Positions 6,253 to 8,197 of a stretch of 8,197 nt of DNA are shown here, in pieces. Numbering within the stretch: the first letter of the stretch is position 1; each line of letters opens with the position of its first letter. This DNA is from Candidatus Gastranaerophilales bacterium (GTDB taxonomy: Bacteria > Cyanobacteriota > Vampirovibrionia > Gastranaerophilales > Gastranaerophilaceae), in assembly GCA_947632315.1 (NCBI GenBank), contig CANROV010000081.1, forward strand, positions 1 to 8,197, given 5' to 3'. The position numbers and the translations under genes are program-made. The notes beneath the pieces were generated by a model. That model made no database searches. It saw only the letters and a program-made list of their open reading frames with translations, and was not told where the DNA came from.

Positions 6253-6287
6253 ATCATATAATAAGTGTACTTATTATGATTTACAAA
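6253..6287 (-). promoter_or_regulatory. Candidate promoter for the minus-strand 85-residue gene
   Basis: Read on the minus strand, TTGTAA (around 6282-6287) is followed 17 bases later by TATTAT (around 6259-6264). A TATAAT (around 6238-6243), closer to the gene, is an alternative -10 but has no good -35 partner. Transcription from the first candidate would leave a leader of about 55-60 bases. The palindrome at 6258-6277 overlaps its spacer and -10 box, so binding there would be expected to affect this promoter. Confidence 0.4.
6258..6277. promoter_or_regulatory. 20-bp near-perfect palindrome, candidate operator between divergent genes
   Basis: The arms ATAATAAGT (6258-6266) and ACTTATTAT (6269-6277) are perfect inverted repeats of 9 bases around a 2-base GT centre. 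The site lies between the 85-residue gene and accB, about 25 bases upstream of the accB -35 box, and overlaps the candidate minus-strand promoter. Its size and symmetry suit a dimeric repressor such as a TetR- or MarR-type protein. It does not match the FapR or FabT operator sequences I know. No regulator gene is adjacent. Chance in AT-rich DNA remains possible. Confidence 0.5.
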
Positions 6288-6302
6288 ACTAATTTGCTAT
6301 TC

Positions 6303-6331
6303 TTGACTAACGTATTTTTAGAAGCTAAAAT
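6303..6331 (+). promoter_or_regulatory. Sigma70-type promoter for accB-accC
   Basis: TTGACT (6303-6308) and TAAAAT (6326-6331) are separated by 17 bases, each differing from consensus at one position. Transcription would begin near 6338, leaving a leader of about 23 bases that holds the accB ribosome site AAGGGA (6351-6356). This is the strongest full promoter match in the window. Confidence 0.7.
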
Positions 6332-6360
6332 AATTGAAGTTTTATATTTAAAGGGATTGT

Positions 6361-6816
6361 ATGAAAGAAATATCTACAGATTATATTAAAAAAGTCATTG
6401 AAATAATGAAAAACAACGAGTTAACAGAAGTTGCTCTTGAAGATGAAGATAAATCACTTGTTATAAAAAGCAGCGGATTTACTCCTGTCATAAAATCAAA
6501 ATCAGAACCTGAAGAAGAGGAAATTAAAGAAGAAACTACCGAAATAATTCCGCCGGAAGAAGAAAAAAAGAAAAATTTGATACCTATTGTTTCAAATATG
6601 ATAGGTTTATATTTTTCAAGACCAAATCCTAATGAGGCGCCATTTGTAAAAGTAGGTGACTCAATTAAGGAAGGACAAGTTATCTGCATAATTGAAACTA
6701 TTAAATTAATTAATAAAATAACATCCGAAGTATCAGGTAAAGTTGCCGAAATCTGTATTGAAGACGGCAAACCTGTTGAATACGGACAAGTGATTATGTA
6801 TATTGAAAAAGAATAA
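6361..6816 (+). CDS. accB: Biotin carboxyl carrier protein of acetyl-CoA carboxylase
   Basis: Carries the biotin that AccC carboxylates and that the carboxyltransferase then uses to turn acetyl-CoA into malonyl-CoA, the first committed step of fatty acid synthesis in the cytoplasm. The 151 residues follow the AccB plan. There is an N-terminal segment (1-40) with IKKVIEIMKNNELTEVALED, a flexible Glu/Pro/Lys-rich linker (about 45-72) and a biotinyl domain (about 73-149). The thumb-like insertion typical of AccB, FSRPNPNEAPFVKVGD, is at 85-100. The biotinylated lysine should be K115, but the usual EAMKM/EAMKL motif reads ETIKL (112-116). The usual PMVGTFY start of the domain reads SNMIGLYF. The C-terminal GKVAEICIEDGKPVEYGQ (126-143) is canonical. 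ATG 6361 has AAGGGA five bases upstream. accC follows after 12 bases, which confirms the identity. Confidence 0.93.
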   Translation: MKEISTDYIKKVIEIMKNNELTEVALEDEDKSLVIKSSGFTPVIKSKSEPEEEEIKEETTEIIPPEEEKKKNLIPIVSNMIGLYFSRPNPNEAPFVKVGDSIKEGQVICIIETIKLINKITSEVSGKVAEICIEDGKPVEYGQVIMYIEKE

Positions 6817-6828
6817 TGGTATAGGGAT

Positions 6829-8184
6829 ATGTTTAAGAAAGTTTTAATAGCAAACAGAGGCGAAGTAGCCGTCAGAATAATAAGAGCGTGCAGAGAAATA
6901 GGTATACCTACGGTTGCTGTTTATTCTCAGGCAGACGCGAATTCACTTCACGTAAGTTTGGCAACTGAAGCATATTGTATAGGCCCTAATGAAAGTTCAA
7001 AAAGTTACTTAAATATACCGGCAATAATATCTGCCGCATTAGTTTCAGGTGCTGACGCCATACACCCCGGCTACGGTTTTATGTCAGAACGTGCCGATTT
7101 CGCAGAAATATGCGAAGAACACGGAATAAAATTTATAGGGCCATCCCCTGAGTCTATGAAATTAATGGGCGACAAAGCAACGGCAAGAAAAACAATGCTG
7201 TCAAAAAACGTTCCTATTACTCCCGGTACAGGAATTATAACAAATATTGACGAAGCAAAAGCATCAGCTAAAAAATTCGGTTATCCAGTTATTGTTAAAG
7301 CAACGGCAGGCGGAGGCGGAAAGGGTATGAGAGTTGCCAATAACGATAACGAATTAGAGCAAAATATTACTCTTTGCCGTCAAGAAGCTGAAAAGTTCTT
7401 TGGAAATCCCGATGTTTATATGGAAAAATATTTGGTTAATCCAAGACATATTGAAGTGCAAATTATTGCGGATAAATTCGGAAATGTTGTTCACTTAGGT
7501 GAAAGAGACTGTTCTATTCAAAGAAGACACCAAAAACTTGTTGAAGAAGCACCTTCTCCTGCCGTTAGTGAAGAAGTCAGGAAAAAGCTTGGAGAAGCTG
7601 CGGTAAGAGCTGCGAAAGCTGCTAATTATGAGGGCGTCGGAACGATAGAATTTTTGCTTGATAAAGATAAAAATTTCTACTTTATGGAAATGAATACAAG
7701 ACTTCAAGTCGAACACGGTATTTCCGAAATGATATCAAATATTGATATTGTAAGGGAACAAATAAATATTGCAGCAGGAAATCCGTTATCCTTTAAGCAG
7801 GAAGATATAAAATTAAACGGACATGCCATTGAATGCAGAATTAATGCCGAAAACCCCGAAAGAAACTTTCTGCCTGCTCCGGGAGAAATAAACGGATACA
7901 TTACCCCCGGCGGTTTTGGAGTAAGAGTTGATTCTCACGTATATTCAGGATATAAAATTCCGCCATATTATGATTCTTTAATCAGTAAATTGATGTGCTG
8001 GGCGCCGACTAGAGAAGAAGCGAGACGCAGAATGTACAGAGCGCTTAAAGAATATGTTATTACAGGGGTAAAAACTACCCTCCCCTTTTATCAAGAACTT
8101 ATTGAAGATGAAGTATTTATCAGCGGTAATTTTGATACAGGATTTATGAACACATACAAGCAAAATAAACAAACAGAAAAATAA
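6829..8184 (+). CDS. accC: Biotin carboxylase subunit of acetyl-CoA carboxylase
   Basis: Uses ATP and bicarbonate to carboxylate the biotin on AccB. The 451 residues match the usual length (about 445-450) and appear complete. Order of parts: the N-terminal domain opening FKKVLIANRGEVAVRIIRA, HPGYGFMSER (79-88), the ATP-grasp domain with K116, K157 and the glycine-rich loop GGGGKGMR (161-168), and EKYLVNPRHIEVQI (199-212). HQK follows at 234-236, then metal ligands E274 and E287 and the catalytic stretch MNTRLQVEH (288-296) with R291 and E295. R337 and the C-terminal PGGFGVRVDSHVYSGY (360-375) and YYDSLISKL (380-388) complete it. All catalytic residues I can place are present. After VEH the family's usual PVTE reads GISE. 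The only ribosome-like site, AGGGA (6823-6827), lies just one or two bases before ATG 6829, unusually close. The start is fixed by the conserved N-terminus, so coupling to accB translation is likely. Confidence 0.98.
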   Translation: MFKKVLIANRGEVAVRIIRACREIGIPTVAVYSQADANSLHVSLATEAYCIGPNESSKSYLNIPAIISAALVSGADAIHPGYGFMSERADFAEICEEHGIKFIGPSPESMKLMGDKATARKTMLSKNVPITPGTGIITNIDEAKASAKKFGYPVIVKATAGGGGKGMRVANNDNELEQNITLCRQEAEKFFGNPDVYMEKYLVNPRHIEVQIIADKFGNVVHLGERDCSIQRRHQKLVEEAPSPAVSEEVRKKLGEAAVRAAKAANYEGVGTIEFLLDKDKNFYFMEMNTRLQVEHGISEMISNIDIVREQINIAAGNPLSFKQEDIKLNGHAIECRINAENPERNFLPAPGEINGYITPGGFGVRVDSHVYSGYKIPPYYDSLISKLMCWAPTREEARRRMYRALKEYVITGVKTTLPFYQELIEDEVFISGNFDTGFMNTYKQNKQTEK

Positions 8185-8197
8185 AAAATATGACAGC

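Noticed and set aside
6381..6770. 129-codon open frame on the minus strand inside accB
   Set aside because: It is antisense to a securely identified accB. Its serine-rich sequence is what the complement of Glu/Lys-rich codons produces.
8185..8197. Start of another gene at ATG 8190
   Set aside because: Only two full codons or so are visible and there is no ribosome site before it, so it cannot be supported.

Overview
The window is AT-rich DNA with short intergenic gaps, standard genetic code and Shine-Dalgarno-type ribosome sites. It looks like a bacterial chromosome segment. A flagellar-type export gate, a GGDEF/HD-related signalling protein and a bicistronic accB-accC pair together suggest a low-GC, diderm-type motile bacterium. 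A non-photosynthetic cyanobacterial relative (Melainabacteria/Gastranaerophilales) is my tentative guess from overall protein character. No gene here proves it.

Region 1 (1-2395, all +) is a tightly packed export-gate operon. It holds the tail of an unidentified gene, fliP, a fliQ with a long C-terminal extension, a small exported protein that resembles the N-terminal pilus/secretin domain, and fliR. FliP, FliQ and FliR form the membrane core through which flagellar or type III substrates cross the inner membrane. Genes overlap or are separated by 1-10 bases, so they are probably co-transcribed and translationally coupled. Region 2 (2476-3198, +) is a soluble glycosyltransferase-like protein with a DLD motif, possibly linked to surface or flagellin glycosylation because of its position. 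Region 3 (3251-3493, -) is a small lysine-rich coiled-coil-like protein of unknown function.

Region 4 (3587-5936, +) starts with a good sigma70-type promoter preceded by two inverted repeats. It continues with a 636-residue cytoplasmic GAF-GGDEF-HD protein. The GGDEF half has its active-site and inhibitory-site residues, while the HD-GYP-like half has lost key metal ligands. A 116-residue unknown protein overlaps its end by 17 bases. A small minus-strand gene then converges on that unknown gene with no bases between the two stop codons.

Region 5 (6195-8197) begins with a divergent promoter region holding a 20-bp near-perfect palindrome, then accB and accC. These are the biotin carboxyl carrier protein and biotin carboxylase of acetyl-CoA carboxylase, the first committed step of fatty acid synthesis. 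AccB has a non-canonical sequence around its biotinylated lysine.

The main unusual points are the exported secretin-N-like protein and extended FliQ inside the export-gate operon, the split active/degenerate GGDEF-HD protein with its coupled partner, and the altered biotinyl motif with a palindromic site upstream.
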